Source: Maribellus sp. YY47
Lineage (GTDB): Bacteria; Bacteroidota; Bacteroidia; Bacteroidales; Prolixibacteraceae
Direction: 5' to 3'
DNA length: 64,000 bases
NCBI RefSeq assembly: GCF_023111095.1
Contig: NZ_JALGYW010000012.1
Span: 109,432 to 173,431, forward strand
Below the pieces are notes generated by a model. The model was given only the letters and a program-made list of their open reading frames with translations. It made no database searches and was not told the origin of the DNA. The translations under genes and the position numbers were made by a program. The stretch's first letter is position 1. Each line of letters opens with the position of its first letter. Shown piece after piece: positions 25,784 through 35,402 of this stretch.

Positions 25784-26653
25784 TCAGAATCTAAATGTGA
25801 GTCCAACTCCAAACGATTCCATAAACTGTAGCCGCGGACTTGCAATTCCGGTATCCGGGTCTTTTATCTTGGTATCGTTATCGTAAATCAAATGCGTGAT
25901 CAGGTTGGCTGACAAATAATCATTCACTTTCATATTAATCTGAACTTTCCAGTCAAGATCCACATTCTTCGTTTCTTTCAGGTAATTCGAGAATAAATCG
26001 AGCGAAGTGTTCAAGGTCACATTTTTCATGATATCACGCTTGTATTCAAATTTTGCGGTAGCACCGAGTTCCGCCCGAAAGTTTTTGTTCTCTTCCACCC
26101 CAAAAGCCCCCTGAGCCGATAGCGAATCGTCCAAAACAAAAGTAAACTTACCTGATACAGGAGCCAACAACACCGAAAGATGATCGTTCTTGTAATCCAT
26201 ACCAATACCGGTCTTCAGGTAGGCCGGCGCCATAAATTTTGAAATTACCTCAACCGGAATATTATTATTGTCGTATTTATACCCCTTGGCAAATTGAGAT
26301 TTAAAATTTACAAGACCCGAATAATTCCAGTTTCCCCCGGCATTAAATCCTAATTTAGAACTAACGTCGATGATATCATCCGATTTTCTGACTTTAACAT
26401 CTTTCTCTTTCAAAAAACCGTAACGAAAATCAAAAGTATTGTCCCAACTCAAATTGTCTTTTTTATAATTGGCCGCATAGTTTATCATGCCAATGGCCGA
26501 CATCGAACTTTTTCCCCCGGCAGCCCAGTTACTCAACGAAACCTGCGAAAAATTCAAAGTGGTACTTCCGCTGGTTGTCCACAGCGAATCTTTTTTCTCC
26601 TGGGCGAACGAAAAAAACGGAACCAGTAATAAAATGGAAAGTAGTTGTTTCAT
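25784..26653 (-). CDS. DUF3078-family outer-membrane protein
   Basis: The 289-residue form starts at ATG 26653, which gives a Sec signal ending FFSFAQ; an upstream in-frame extension is unlikely. The family signature TLNFSQVSLSNWAAGGKSS is present near residue 30. The remainder is beta-strand-rich and ends in an aromatic residue (GLTFRF), as in outer-membrane barrels. The family is restricted to Bacteroidota and has no assigned function. Confidence 0.87.
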   Translation of the reverse strand: MKQLLSILLLVPFFSFAQEKKDSLWTTSGSTTLNFSQVSLSNWAAGGKSSMSAIGMINYAANYKKDNLSWDNTFDFRYGFLKEKDVKVRKSDDIIDVSSKLGFNAGGNWNYSGLVNFKSQFAKGYKYDNNNIPVEVISKFMAPAYLKTGIGMDYKNDHLSVLLAPVSGKFTFVLDDSLSAQGAFGVEENKNFRAELGATAKFEYKRDIMKNVTLNTSLDLFSNYLKETKNVDLDWKVQINMKVNDYLSANLITHLIYDNDTKIKDPDTGIASPRLQFMESFGVGLTFRF

Positions 26654-26815
26654 GTGTTTTCTGTTTAAATGGTGTATTACCTTAAATATAAGGAATAACA
26701 AACAAACATAATGTATTATTGTTTGTCGAAAAATATAAAGGCTCTTCCCTTCCGTTATCGAAATGAATAGATTATACTTACCCGAATTATTTATCCAACC
26801 ATAAAAACGGGGTGA

Positions 26816-27889
26816 TTATTTTTGTGGTTTATCCCGCTTAACTCGCTTGATCCAATTGGAACGTGCCAGTTTCTGAAGATCCTCCACTTTATCCGATTCA
26901 TCCACGATTTCAAGCCCAAAAAGCGTTTCAATAACGTCTTCCATGGTCACGAGCCCCACTATGGTTCCAAACTCGTCGGCTACCATAACCAGGTGTTGCC
27001 GCTCCAGAATCAGCGTATCAAGCAAACGTGCCACCGACCAGTTGTCTTGTACAAATATGACATCACGCCTGATATCAGCCAGTCTCATGGCATGTTTGTC
27101 TTCAGCAAGGTTTTCCAGGATCACATCTTTCAGCACCATTCCGGTAATGTTGTCGGGCGTTTCGTGGTAAACCGGGATCCTGGAGAATTGAAACGGATTG
27201 TGTTCCACATAAATATCTCCCAGGTTTCGATCCTCATCAAGGCTTAACACAACGGTTCGCGGGGTCATGATCTGCTTTATTTTGAGGTTTTCAAGCTGTA
27301 GCAAGTTCAGAATAATCGACTTTTCCTCCTGGTCAATAGCTCCGCTTTTCAAACCAGCATCGGCCATCGCCGCCACATCGGCGCGGCTAAACACACTTTT
27401 TGTCCCTTTCCTTTTCAGCGAACGGGTGAGCAGATTACTGAGCCATATAAAAGGCGCCAGTATAAACACCAAAATCCGCAGTGTTTGAACGGTAAAACCG
27501 GTGAGTTGCTTCCAGTAAGTAGCTCCGATGGTCTTCGGGATGATTTCGGAAAGCACAAGAATGGCCAGTGTCATAACGCCGGCAATCAACGACTCGTAGG
27601 TAAGGTCAAAAAGATAGAGATCCATTTTATGGGCGCCAAAAATTTTCCCTGCTTCGATTCCTACTCCGATCGCACCCACGGTGTGCGCAATCGTATTGAG
27701 TGTTAAAATAGCCGAAAGCGGACGATCAATATCGTCTTTAAAGTGTGCCAGAATGTTTCCCAAAACCGGCTTCTCATTTTGCATCCGGCTTATATACGAA
27801 GGCGTTACACTCAACAGTACCGCCTCACAAATACTACATAAAAACGAAACCAGAATTGAAACAACAAAAAAGAAAATCAGAGTTCCCAT
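26816..27889 (-). CDS. CNNM/CorB-type membrane protein with CBS pair
   Basis: The 357-residue product has an N-terminal DUF21/CNNM membrane domain (three or four helices in residues 1-155, with LSEIIPKTIGATY at its end) and a CBS pair at about residues 205-335 (IMTPRTVVLSL, QFSRIPVYHETPDNITGMVL, HLVMVADEFGTIVGLVTMEDVIE). It lacks the C-terminal CorC/HlyC domain found in many relatives. Family members are linked to magnesium or divalent-cation export. No neighbour refines this. Confidence 0.87.
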   Translation of the reverse strand: MGTLIFFFVVSILVSFLCSICEAVLLSVTPSYISRMQNEKPVLGNILAHFKDDIDRPLSAILTLNTIAHTVGAIGVGIEAGKIFGAHKMDLYLFDLTYESLIAGVMTLAILVLSEIIPKTIGATYWKQLTGFTVQTLRILVFILAPFIWLSNLLTRSLKRKGTKSVFSRADVAAMADAGLKSGAIDQEEKSIILNLLQLENLKIKQIMTPRTVVLSLDEDRNLGDIYVEHNPFQFSRIPVYHETPDNITGMVLKDVILENLAEDKHAMRLADIRRDVIFVQDNWSVARLLDTLILERQHLVMVADEFGTIVGLVTMEDVIETLFGLEIVDESDKVEDLQKLARSNWIKRVKRDKPQK

Positions 27890-28141
27890 GTCAATTTATA
27901 GATGTGAATAACGAAATTAAGCATTTCGCGATTTCCGCAAAAGAAAAGCGATTTAATCGCACATAAAAAAGCATAGAATGACATATTTTTCAAACAAAGC
28001 ATCGCTCAAAATTGTAATGAAGAATAAATTTTTATGACTAAAAAAAACAGTACAGCGTATTTTAATGGGATAAATTGTATTTTTCATTTAGAGAGATCGC
28101 AACGTTCAAAAAATAAATAGAACAACAAATAGTACAAGCAT

Positions 28142-30208
28142 ATGAAACAAACATTCTTAATTATTTTACTGGCAATTATGACGCAAATCGGCTTTGCACA
28201 AAACGATCCTTACCTTTGGCTGGAAGACGTGGATGCTCAGAAATCACTGGACTGGGTCGGGAAATGGAACGACAAAACACTAAAAGTTCTCATGAGTCAG
28301 CCCGGCTACCAGGAGATGTATGAGAAAGACCTTGAGATTTACAATTCGACCGACCGGATTGCAAACCCGTCGATTATCGGGAACCTTGTTTACAATTTCT
28401 GGCAGGATGAAGAACATCCGCGTGGCATATGGAGAAGAACGGCCCTGCAAAGCTACCTGGGCGGTGATCCACATTGGGAAACGGTAATCGATATCGATGC
28501 CCTTTCAGAAAAAGATGGTGAAAAATATGTTTTCAAAGGTGCTACCGGTCTGTATCCCGATTACAACCGTTTTTTGATTAACCTTTCGAAAGGCGGTGGC
28601 GATGCAGTGGTTATTCGCGAATTCGATGCCATTAACAAAGTATTTCTTCAAAACGGATTTTACATTCCGGAAGCAAAAGGCGGCGCCAGCTGGATCGATC
28701 TAAACACCCTGATGGTAGCCACTGATTTTGGCGATGGAGTAACCACATCGGGATATCCGCGGCAGGTGAAAATATGGCAGCGTGACACCGACCTTAAAAA
28801 CGCTCAACTTATTTTTGACGGGAAGGAAGACGATATGGGCATTTGGGGATATACTTCTCCGACCAAAGACAAAACCTACCAGATTATTACGCAACGAACC
28901 TCGTTTTACTCCGGTTATTATTATTTCATCGAAAACGGAGAGTTAATCAAACTCGATTTACCGGAAGACATCGAATTAAGCGGGATATTTAATAAACAGG
29001 TGTTGCTGAGCCTCAAATCGGATTGGAACATTGGTGACAACTCGTTCAAACAAGGCGATTTGGTAAGTATTCCTTATGCCGATCTTATCGCAGGCGGCAC
29101 CGGGTACCAGTTGATTGTTCGCCCCGACGAACGCTCCAGCATTACAGAAACAAGCGCGACAAAAAATGTGCTGCTTGTAAATATGCTCAATAATGTAAAA
29201 AGCGAACTCTATAAATACACCTACAACGGAACCTGGAAGAAAGAGAAGATCAATGCCCCCGAATACGGTAATATTTCATTGGGATCAACCGACGATGAAA
29301 GCGATACTTTCTTTTTCTACTTCGAGAATTTCCTGGCGCCTTCTACTCTTTACAAAGGCGACGCTTCAACTGGAAAATTTACCGAGGTAAAGGCCCTGAA
29401 ATCGTGGTTCCCCACCGAAAAGTACCAGGTTCAGCAATTTGAAGTGGCTTCGAAAGACGGGACCATGATTCCCTATTTTGTGGTTAGCAGCAAAGAGATG
29501 AAACTCTCGGGGAAAAATCCTACACTGATCAGCGCCTACGGAGGTTTTGAAGTTCCGCGACTCCCGAATTACAGCGCCATTACAGGAATATCGTGGCTCG
29601 AAAAAGGCGGCGTTTACGTACTGGCCAACATTCGCGGGGGTGGCGAATTCGGCCCCAAATGGCACCAGGCCGGTCTCAAGGAAAACCGTCAGCGAATTTA
29701 CGACGACTATTTTGCCGTAGCCGAAGATTTAATTGCGCGAAAAATCACCAATCCGAAAAAACTTGGAATCAGCGGCGGAAGTAACGGTGGCTTGCTCGTG
29801 GGTGTAGGTTTCACCCAACGGCCCGATTTATACAATGCGGTGGTTTGTGCCGTCCCGCTGCTCGATATGAAACGTTACAACAAATTACTGGCGGGTGCCA
29901 GCTGGATGGCTGAGTATGGAAATCCTGATATTCCGGAGGAATGGGAATACATTAAAAAATATTCGCCGTACCAAAATGTGAAAGAAGGCATGGACTATCC
30001 CGAAGTGTTCTTTTACACCTCGACCCGCGACGACAGGGTTCACCCGGGACATGCCCGTAAAATGGTGGCTAAAATGAGTGAAATGGGTTACAAAGTGTAC
30101 TATTTCGAAAACACGGAAGGAGGACATGCAGGAGCTTCAACTAACGAACAACGTGCGCAAATGGCTGCTCTTCAGTACAGCTACCTGCAAATGAAACTTA
30201 TGCGTTAA
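28142..30208 (+). CDS. Prolyl oligopeptidase, family S9A, secreted
   Basis: The 688-residue product starts with a Sec signal (cleavage after GFAQ). It has the prolyl oligopeptidase layout: an N-terminal YLWLEDVD motif, a beta-propeller middle, and an alpha/beta-hydrolase domain from about residue 430. The nucleophile is Ser547 in GISGGSNGGL; the acid lies in TSTRDDRVHPGHA and the His in EGGHAG. It cleaves after proline in short peptides, in the periplasm. It is transcribed alone and ends at a terminator. Confidence 0.92.
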   Translation: MKQTFLIILLAIMTQIGFAQNDPYLWLEDVDAQKSLDWVGKWNDKTLKVLMSQPGYQEMYEKDLEIYNSTDRIANPSIIGNLVYNFWQDEEHPRGIWRRTALQSYLGGDPHWETVIDIDALSEKDGEKYVFKGATGLYPDYNRFLINLSKGGGDAVVIREFDAINKVFLQNGFYIPEAKGGASWIDLNTLMVATDFGDGVTTSGYPRQVKIWQRDTDLKNAQLIFDGKEDDMGIWGYTSPTKDKTYQIITQRTSFYSGYYYFIENGELIKLDLPEDIELSGIFNKQVLLSLKSDWNIGDNSFKQGDLVSIPYADLIAGGTGYQLIVRPDERSSITETSATKNVLLVNMLNNVKSELYKYTYNGTWKKEKINAPEYGNISLGSTDDESDTFFFYFENFLAPSTLYKGDASTGKFTEVKALKSWFPTEKYQVQQFEVASKDGTMIPYFVVSSKEMKLSGKNPTLISAYGGFEVPRLPNYSAITGISWLEKGGVYVLANIRGGGEFGPKWHQAGLKENRQRIYDDYFAVAEDLIARKITNPKKLGISGGSNGGLLVGVGFTQRPDLYNAVVCAVPLLDMKRYNKLLAGASWMAEYGNPDIPEEWEYIKKYSPYQNVKEGMDYPEVFFYTSTRDDRVHPGHARKMVAKMSEMGYKVYYFENTEGGHAGASTNEQRAQMAALQYSYLQMKLMR

Positions 30209-30224
30209 GAAAATAATAGCAAGC

Positions 30225-30263
30225 GATAAGCCCCGGAGGAATTTCCCTTCGGGGTTTTATTTT
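30225..30263 (+). terminator. Rho-independent terminator after prolyl oligopeptidase
   Basis: CCCCG and CGGGG form the core stem, with further AGG/CCT pairing inside, followed by TTTTATTTT. Confidence 0.75.
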
Positions 30264-30273
30264 GATACAAACC

Positions 30274-31122
30274 TTAAGAACCAGAAAGGTTAAAGACCAC
30301 CCGTGCCCTAACTGTCATTCCGTTATCTCCGGGGAGCTCGCGGATAGCATCGGGATTGGTAACAACACTGCGGGTGAGGTACACAGCTGGTCCGCCCGAC
30401 AACGAAAAAGTGAACCTTGAACGTTCAGGAACCACGTTCAGCGAAGGGCCAAACATCATGCGGGCACCACCTTCCGCCTCGTCCTCTTCCCACAATCCTT
30501 CCAAATCTTCACCAATGGCTTCGGCACCGGCAAAAAAATGATCGGTAATTTTATAGTGAATGCCACAGCTGGTCAGCACATCTACTTTATCACGTCCGCT
30601 CGACAGCGCTTTTTCAAGTAGCAGGTTGCCCGCCAGTTTCCAGCGTTTGCTTTCGAGCGAGCCGGTTGCACGGCCGACGATAGAAAATACACCGCCATAA
30701 TCGCGGCTCAATCCGCCACCGAATCCCAAACGTATTCCGTCTGTTTTTTTGCCGCCGATCAGGTCGCGAATAATTTCGGCCCGCTGTGCACTTACCACCG
30801 AATTATCGGCACTGGCAACACCAAGCGAAACATACGCCAACATGGTAAACCGGTTTCCCAGATAACCCTTTACCCCCAATTGCTGATCGACACCGTTAAA
30901 GCCAAACCCGCGACTCAGGTTATTTCCGTAACTGCCTCCATAACTCAGCACCCAGGGTAAATCCTGTGCAGTAAGCGTTGAGGTTGAAAATAAAAAAGGT
31001 TCGGCGCTGCGCGTATCTTTGATATCGGGTATTTCCGGAATTCCCAGTATTTCCGGATTTTGTGCAAACGATATTTTCAAAAGAAAAATAAAAGCTAATG
31101 GGAGAAAATATTTACGTGTCAT
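30274..31122 (-). CDS. Predicted outer-membrane protein, unknown family
   Basis: The 282-residue product has a Sec signal (cleavage after ISFAQ). The mature part is Gly-rich and beta-strand-like (LSYGGSYGNNLSRGFGFNG, IRLGFGGGLSRDYGGVFSIVG, FTFSLSGGPAVYLTRSVV) and ends in ARVVFNLSGS, consistent with an outer-membrane barrel. I do not recognise a named family. It faces the prolyl oligopeptidase convergently. Confidence 0.7.
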   Translation of the reverse strand: MTRKYFLPLAFIFLLKISFAQNPEILGIPEIPDIKDTRSAEPFLFSTSTLTAQDLPWVLSYGGSYGNNLSRGFGFNGVDQQLGVKGYLGNRFTMLAYVSLGVASADNSVVSAQRAEIIRDLIGGKKTDGIRLGFGGGLSRDYGGVFSIVGRATGSLESKRWKLAGNLLLEKALSSGRDKVDVLTSCGIHYKITDHFFAGAEAIGEDLEGLWEEDEAEGGARMMFGPSLNVVPERSRFTFSLSGGPAVYLTRSVVTNPDAIRELPGDNGMTVRARVVFNLSGS

Positions 31123-31224
31123 AAAAAAGATTTAATTGTTAAGGTCTCGTAAAAATAGAATAAACAAACGATTCGAAAAATCTCAGCATCAGAAATTGCT
31201 CCGTTTATTATGTCTTGATTTAAT

Positions 31225-32265
31225 TTATACAAACCGGTTAAGATCAACCTCGGCTGGTAAAGTATTGCTTTTCCCTTGCAGATAATCAGCCATCAGCCGG
31301 GCAAACCAGGGGGCCAGCATCACTCCTTTTGTTCCCAGTCCGTTAAAGGAAAACACATTTTTATGCTGAGGATGAACACCCAGCAACGGTCGTCGGTCGG
31401 AAACCGTTGGGCGAACACCTGCCCAATGTTCTTCGATCGAATATTTTGCGGTAACCAGATTTTCCAGTCGTTCCACTATCGAGTCTCGGCCCTTCTCTGT
31501 CGTTTTCTCGCTCAAATCGTCCCACTCGTAAGTAGAGCCGACTTTAAACCGATGATTCCCGACAGGCAAAACAAACACGCGTTTATTCAAAATAAATTCT
31601 TCCGATAAACCGGGAGCATAAATCTGCAGCACTTCACCCTTGGCCGGATTCATTTTTACAAAGCGAAACAAGGTATTTTGTGCCAGGTGGTAACCTTCGC
31701 AAAACACGATTTTTTGAGCTTTGGTATCGGCCACCTCAAAATATGTGTGAACTTCTTCATTTAACTGAAAATCGACATCCAGCAGCAAATCTTTTTCCCG
31801 AAAATACTGTTCGGCTAACGACAGAAAAACAGCCAGGTTTACATACCCCGACTCCTTTACCATGCCAAAGGCATACGATTCGGCAACAGCGTCACTGGGC
31901 GAATCCGGCAAAACCGCTTCTATATATGTGGCGAAATCGGGCTTCTCCATCTTTTCATTCCACAGCAGCGTTTCCTGTTCCGATAAGGGTTTCAGTATTT
32001 TTTTCTCATAAAAAAACGAGGAGGAAAGCTTTTGCTCCAACTCGCGGTAACGTTTCCGCATCACCGGCATTAGCTGATCGGCCATCCAGCTTTTGGTAAG
32101 CCGTTTAAAAACCAGTGGGTTGATCATCCCGGCTGCCACCACCGATGCTTTGCTTTTTTGTGTTGAACTGACCAAGCGAAAACTGATATTTCGCTCCAGC
32201 AATTCGAAGGCCAGCATAGTACCCGCCAGTCCTTGTCCTACAATCAGAAATTCAACTTCTTTCAT
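31225..32265 (-). CDS. FAD-dependent oxidoreductase, DAO family
   Basis: I start this gene at ATG 32265, which overlaps the upstream gene's stop as ATGA and places the dinucleotide-binding motif [15 protein letters not shown] near the N-terminus; the in-frame extension to 32331 lies inside the DUF255 gene. The 346-residue product has the DAO fold, with the C-terminal FAD motif [16 protein letters not shown] and [16 protein letters not shown]. Such enzymes oxidise amino groups or D-amino acids; related Bacteroidota proteins resemble the MnmC oxidase domain. The four-base overlap suggests coupling to the thioredoxin-fold protein upstream. Confidence 0.85.
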   Translation of the reverse strand: MKEVEFLIVGQGLAGTMLAFELLERNISFRLVSSTQKSKASVVAAGMINPLVFKRLTKSWMADQLMPVMRKRYRELEQKLSSSFFYEKKILKPLSEQETLLWNEKMEKPDFATYIEAVLPDSPSDAVAESYAFGMVKESGYVNLAVFLSLAEQYFREKDLLLDVDFQLNEEVHTYFEVADTKAQKIVFCEGYHLAQNTLFRFVKMNPAKGEVLQIYAPGLSEEFILNKRVFVLPVGNHRFKVGSTYEWDDLSEKTTEKGRDSIVERLENLVTAKYSIEEHWAGVRPTVSDRRPLLGVHPQHKNVFSFNGLGTKGVMLAPWFARLMADYLQGKSNTLPAEVDLNRFV

Positions 32266-34277
32266 ATCGCCAGAAGATTTATCGCTTCTTCCGAGCTTCT
32301 CACCGGTAACTGACACATGCCTTCCCTGCACACGTAAATCAGATCGTCGCCTTTTACAAAACGGCCTTTCAATAATGGCAGTTCGCTTTCGTCGCTACAA
32401 TGCGCCAGCAAGGTATTGGGGCGATAATCTTTGTGCAATTTCTTTAACAGGATGTTGGAATTGATCCCACAAACCGCCACTTCGAAATACGGTTCAGTAA
32501 GCTTTAACATCACGTTTCCCCAGTGGGCATAGGCCATTGGATATTTTGTAAAATTAGGGGTGATATATTTTAACATCGTTTTGATCGTAGTCAAATATTC
32601 AGGGCGACCATACAACAAATACATGCGGTGCAGGTTATTGGCCATTACCGAATTGGATGCCGGAATGACATTGTCTTCGTTCTGAAAATGGTTTCCAACG
32701 CTGGTAGTTGCGTTTTTCTCTGAAAAATAAAAAAGTCCGCGTTCCTCATCAAAAAAGTGATCGTTAACGTAGCGCATCATTTTAGCTGCGCGTTCGGCCC
32801 AGGTAATATCTCCTGTTGTTTCAAACAACGAAAGAAAGGCCTGAATCACAAAAGCATAATCTTCCAAAAAACCATCGATCGTGCTTTTCCCTTTTTTCCA
32901 GCTGTGGTAAAGTTTACCATTGCTTTGCATTTGATGTTCACTAATAAAACGGGCATTTTTCAGGGCCAGTTCCAGGAAATTATTTTCTCTGAACGAATTG
33001 TACGCATCCACCAGCCCCTGAACCGCCATCACATTCCACGAAGTCAGTGTTTTATCATCCAGCCCGGGACGTACTCTGTTCGATCGCGCTTTCAGCAATT
33101 TGTATTTCCATTTCGAAACCATGCAGTGCAGGTGCTCCAGGCTCATTCCGTTCGCCTCAGCAAACGCTTCATCCGAACCATCGCGCAACAGAATGTAATT
33201 ACCGTGTTCCCAGTAGCCTTTCGCATTCACATGGTAATACGCCGCAAACACCGGATACTCGTCCCCCAGAAGAGTACTCAATTCGCTTTCGCGCCAAACA
33301 TAAAAACGACCTTCCTCTCCTTCGCTGTCGGCATCCAACGATGAATAAAACGCTCCCGACTCATCCAGCATTTCCCGCTCCAGAAAATGAACCAGCTCGT
33401 AAACCACCGTTTTGAATTCTTCATTTTTGTACAACTGATAACCCTTCGAATACACACTTAGAAGCTGTCCATTATCGTAAAGCATTTTCTCGAAGTGCGG
33501 CACTTTCCAGTATTCATCCACCGAATAACGGGCAAATCCGCCCCCTACCTGATCGTAAATACCCCCCCGAGCCATTTTCTCCAGCCAGGTATTTACAAAA
33601 GTCAAAACCGTTTCATCCTTTTTTATCCAGCCGTAATACATCAGAAAATCGAGGTTCACCGGCATCGGAAACTTGGGCGCTCCCATGCGACCTCCTTCTT
33701 CGGTGTCGAACCTCGATTTCCAGGCTTCCACTCCATTCTCCAGCAATTCACGGTTCACCGAAATGTTGTCCTCCACTCCCATTGAAAGCGACAAACGCCG
33801 GATACTTTCTTCGAGCTGTGTTCCGTATTCTTTTGTTTTCGCTTTGTTTTCGCGGTAAAAGCCCGCCACCGAATTTAAGCTTTTCACCCAGTTCTCTTTC
33901 GGGAAATAAGTTCCTCCCCAAATAGGGCGACCATCGGGCAGCGCAATTACATTTAAGGGCCATCCTCCCTGCATTCCCATCAGCTGAACCGCGCTCATGT
34001 AGTAATGGTCCACATCGGGGCGTTCTTCCCGGTCCACTTTAATGCACACAAAATGGGCATTCATCACTTCCGCCACCTCTTCATCTTCAAAACTTTCGTG
34101 TTCCATTACATGGCACCAATGGCAGGCTGCATAACCGATACTGATCAGAATCAGCTTATCCTGCGCCTTCGCTTCCTCAATCAGCGCTTCGCTCCAGGGA
34201 TGCCAATTTACCGGATTATGTGCGTGCTGCAACAGGTAAGGAGACGTTTCGTGTATTAAACGGTTGGTATATTTCAT
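32262..34277 (-). CDS. DUF255 thioredoxin-fold protein (YyaL / SPATA20-like)
   Basis: The 671-residue form begins at ATG 34277 ([25 protein letters not shown]), the conserved start of this family; an in-frame ATG at 34349 adds 24 unlikely residues. Residues 1-160 are a thioredoxin-like domain with [13 protein letters not shown] (CxxC) and the GGWPLNV motif. The rest is an alpha/alpha-barrel like that of glycosidases and N-acylglucosamine epimerases ([27 protein letters not shown]). Substrate is unknown. It is coupled to the FAD oxidoreductase downstream. Confidence 0.9.
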   Translation of the reverse strand: MKYTNRLIHETSPYLLQHAHNPVNWHPWSEALIEEAKAQDKLILISIGYAACHWCHVMEHESFEDEEVAEVMNAHFVCIKVDREERPDVDHYYMSAVQLMGMQGGWPLNVIALPDGRPIWGGTYFPKENWVKSLNSVAGFYRENKAKTKEYGTQLEESIRRLSLSMGVEDNISVNRELLENGVEAWKSRFDTEEGGRMGAPKFPMPVNLDFLMYYGWIKKDETVLTFVNTWLEKMARGGIYDQVGGGFARYSVDEYWKVPHFEKMLYDNGQLLSVYSKGYQLYKNEEFKTVVYELVHFLEREMLDESGAFYSSLDADSEGEEGRFYVWRESELSTLLGDEYPVFAAYYHVNAKGYWEHGNYILLRDGSDEAFAEANGMSLEHLHCMVSKWKYKLLKARSNRVRPGLDDKTLTSWNVMAVQGLVDAYNSFRENNFLELALKNARFISEHQMQSNGKLYHSWKKGKSTIDGFLEDYAFVIQAFLSLFETTGDITWAERAAKMMRYVNDHFFDEERGLFYFSEKNATTSVGNHFQNEDNVIPASNSVMANNLHRMYLLYGRPEYLTTIKTMLKYITPNFTKYPMAYAHWGNVMLKLTEPYFEVAVCGINSNILLKKLHKDYRPNTLLAHCSDESELPLLKGRFVKGDDLIYVCREGMCQLPVRSSEEAINLLAI

Positions 34278-34801
34278 TGAAAAAATGTTCACTTTTTTCA
34301 AAGGAACAATGTCATCCCAATTTAGTTTTGAAAATGAAACATATTTCAATAAGGATTTTAGATGCTCAATCGATTAAAATAATCAATTCAACATCAACAC
34401 ATTACAGCAACCAGAAAAATAAACACTATGCATGCAAAACCAAACAATAAATCCGATGCTTTCGCATACCGACAAAACCATATAAAGTACCCGATGAAGA
34501 ATCGTGTATTGGCTTAATCTGCAATCAGAAAATACGACCCAAAAAATCAGCAATTTGAACCTTGTTTTTCTTATCTACAAAAATTCCAGATATCCCATTA
34601 TGTATATATTTGTGCTTGCAAACCCAATTAAGTGAAAACGCAACAACAACATTGAACTCCGGAGTGGACGCCGGAGTTTTTTGTTTTTAAATCCCTCCCA
34701 TTTCCTCATTCGTTTTTCAGAAAAGCTCGCCCCTCAGCAAGTTGGCGTTAATGAATAAAAGAGATATATTCGCCCCGGAAAATAACTTTATACCAAAATC
34801 C
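34278..34801. other. Intergenic region with possible small RNA
   Basis: No convincing protein-coding gene is visible between the divergent DUF255 and FKBP genes. The left part (34278-34600) is AT-rich and should hold the promoters of the DUF255 gene. The right part contains a -7 box and a strong terminator, annotated separately as a possible small RNA or leader. Confidence 0.6.
34605..34688 (+). ncRNA. Candidate small RNA or attenuated leader with strong terminator
   Basis: A TATATTTG box (34605-34612) matches the Bacteroidota -7 element. About 45 bp later a perfect stem AACTCCGG/CCGGAGTT (34655-34662 with 34671-34678) is followed by TTTTTTGTTTTT. Between them lies a frame GTGAAAACGCAACAACAACATTGA-like region that would encode only MKTQQQH, which may be a leader peptide. 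The unit ends 114 bp before the FKBP start, so it is either an independent RNA of about 70 nt or a transcription attenuator for the FKBP gene. No -33 box was found. Confidence 0.45.
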
Positions 34802-35332
34802 ATGAAAATGAATATCAAATCCATCACATTTGCGTTGATCACAATGATTATCGTTTCTCTGACCTCCTGTATAAAAACAAATGATGAGGAAGAAGAAGTA
34901 AGGACAAAAGCTATCGAACAAGCCGAACTCGATAAACTACTCGCTAATATGGAAAAACAGGGGCTCGATATCGACACAACGGCTTTAGGCGTGTATTATA
35001 TTGTAGATGAAGCCGGAGAAGGTCAGACACCCTCGGATGGCGATACAGTTACGATTACCTACCGAGGCTATTTTACCAACGGAGTTTTATTTGATGCCTC
35101 TGATTACAGCTTCGAAAACGGAGAATGGGAATTTGTATATCCCGGCGAAAATTTGATCGATGGCTTCAATGACGCATTATCGGTGATGAACAAGAATATG
35201 TCGGCCGAATTTATTATTCCTTCAGAACTCGCATACGGGCCAACCGGTTACTACTCGGTAATCAGACCTTATGAAACGCTCATATTTGCGATTGAAATGA
35301 AAGATATCAAATTTCAAAATACCGGAAATTAA
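34802..35332 (+). CDS. FKBP-type peptidyl-prolyl isomerase lipoprotein
   Basis: The 176-residue form from ATG 34802 has a lipoprotein signal ending SLTSC. The C-terminal 110 residues are an FKBP domain: GDTVTITYRGYFTNGVLFDAS, NLIDGFNDALSVMNKN, SAEFIIPSELAYG and LIFAIEMKDI. It helps fold proteins in the periplasm or at the outer membrane. An acidic linker (TNDEEEEVRTKA) joins lipid anchor and domain. It ends at a bidirectional terminator. Confidence 0.9.
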   Translation: MKMNIKSITFALITMIIVSLTSCIKTNDEEEEVRTKAIEQAELDKLLANMEKQGLDIDTTALGVYYIVDEAGEGQTPSDGDTVTITYRGYFTNGVLFDASDYSFENGEWEFVYPGENLIDGFNDALSVMNKNMSAEFIIPSELAYGPTGYYSVIRPYETLIFAIEMKDIKFQNTGN

Positions 35333-35347
35333 TTGGAAAAACACCAT

Positions 35348-35391
35348 AAAAAATAAGCCCTGATATGATCGCATATCAGGGCTTATTTTTT
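35348..35391. terminator. Bidirectional terminator between FKBP and GH106-like genes
   Basis: A near-perfect stem (GCCCTGATATG with CATATCAGGGC, extended by AT pairs) with a four-base loop has A-rich and T-rich flanks, so it works for both convergent genes. Confidence 0.9.
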
Positions 35392-35402
35392 GGGGTCCAC
35401 TG

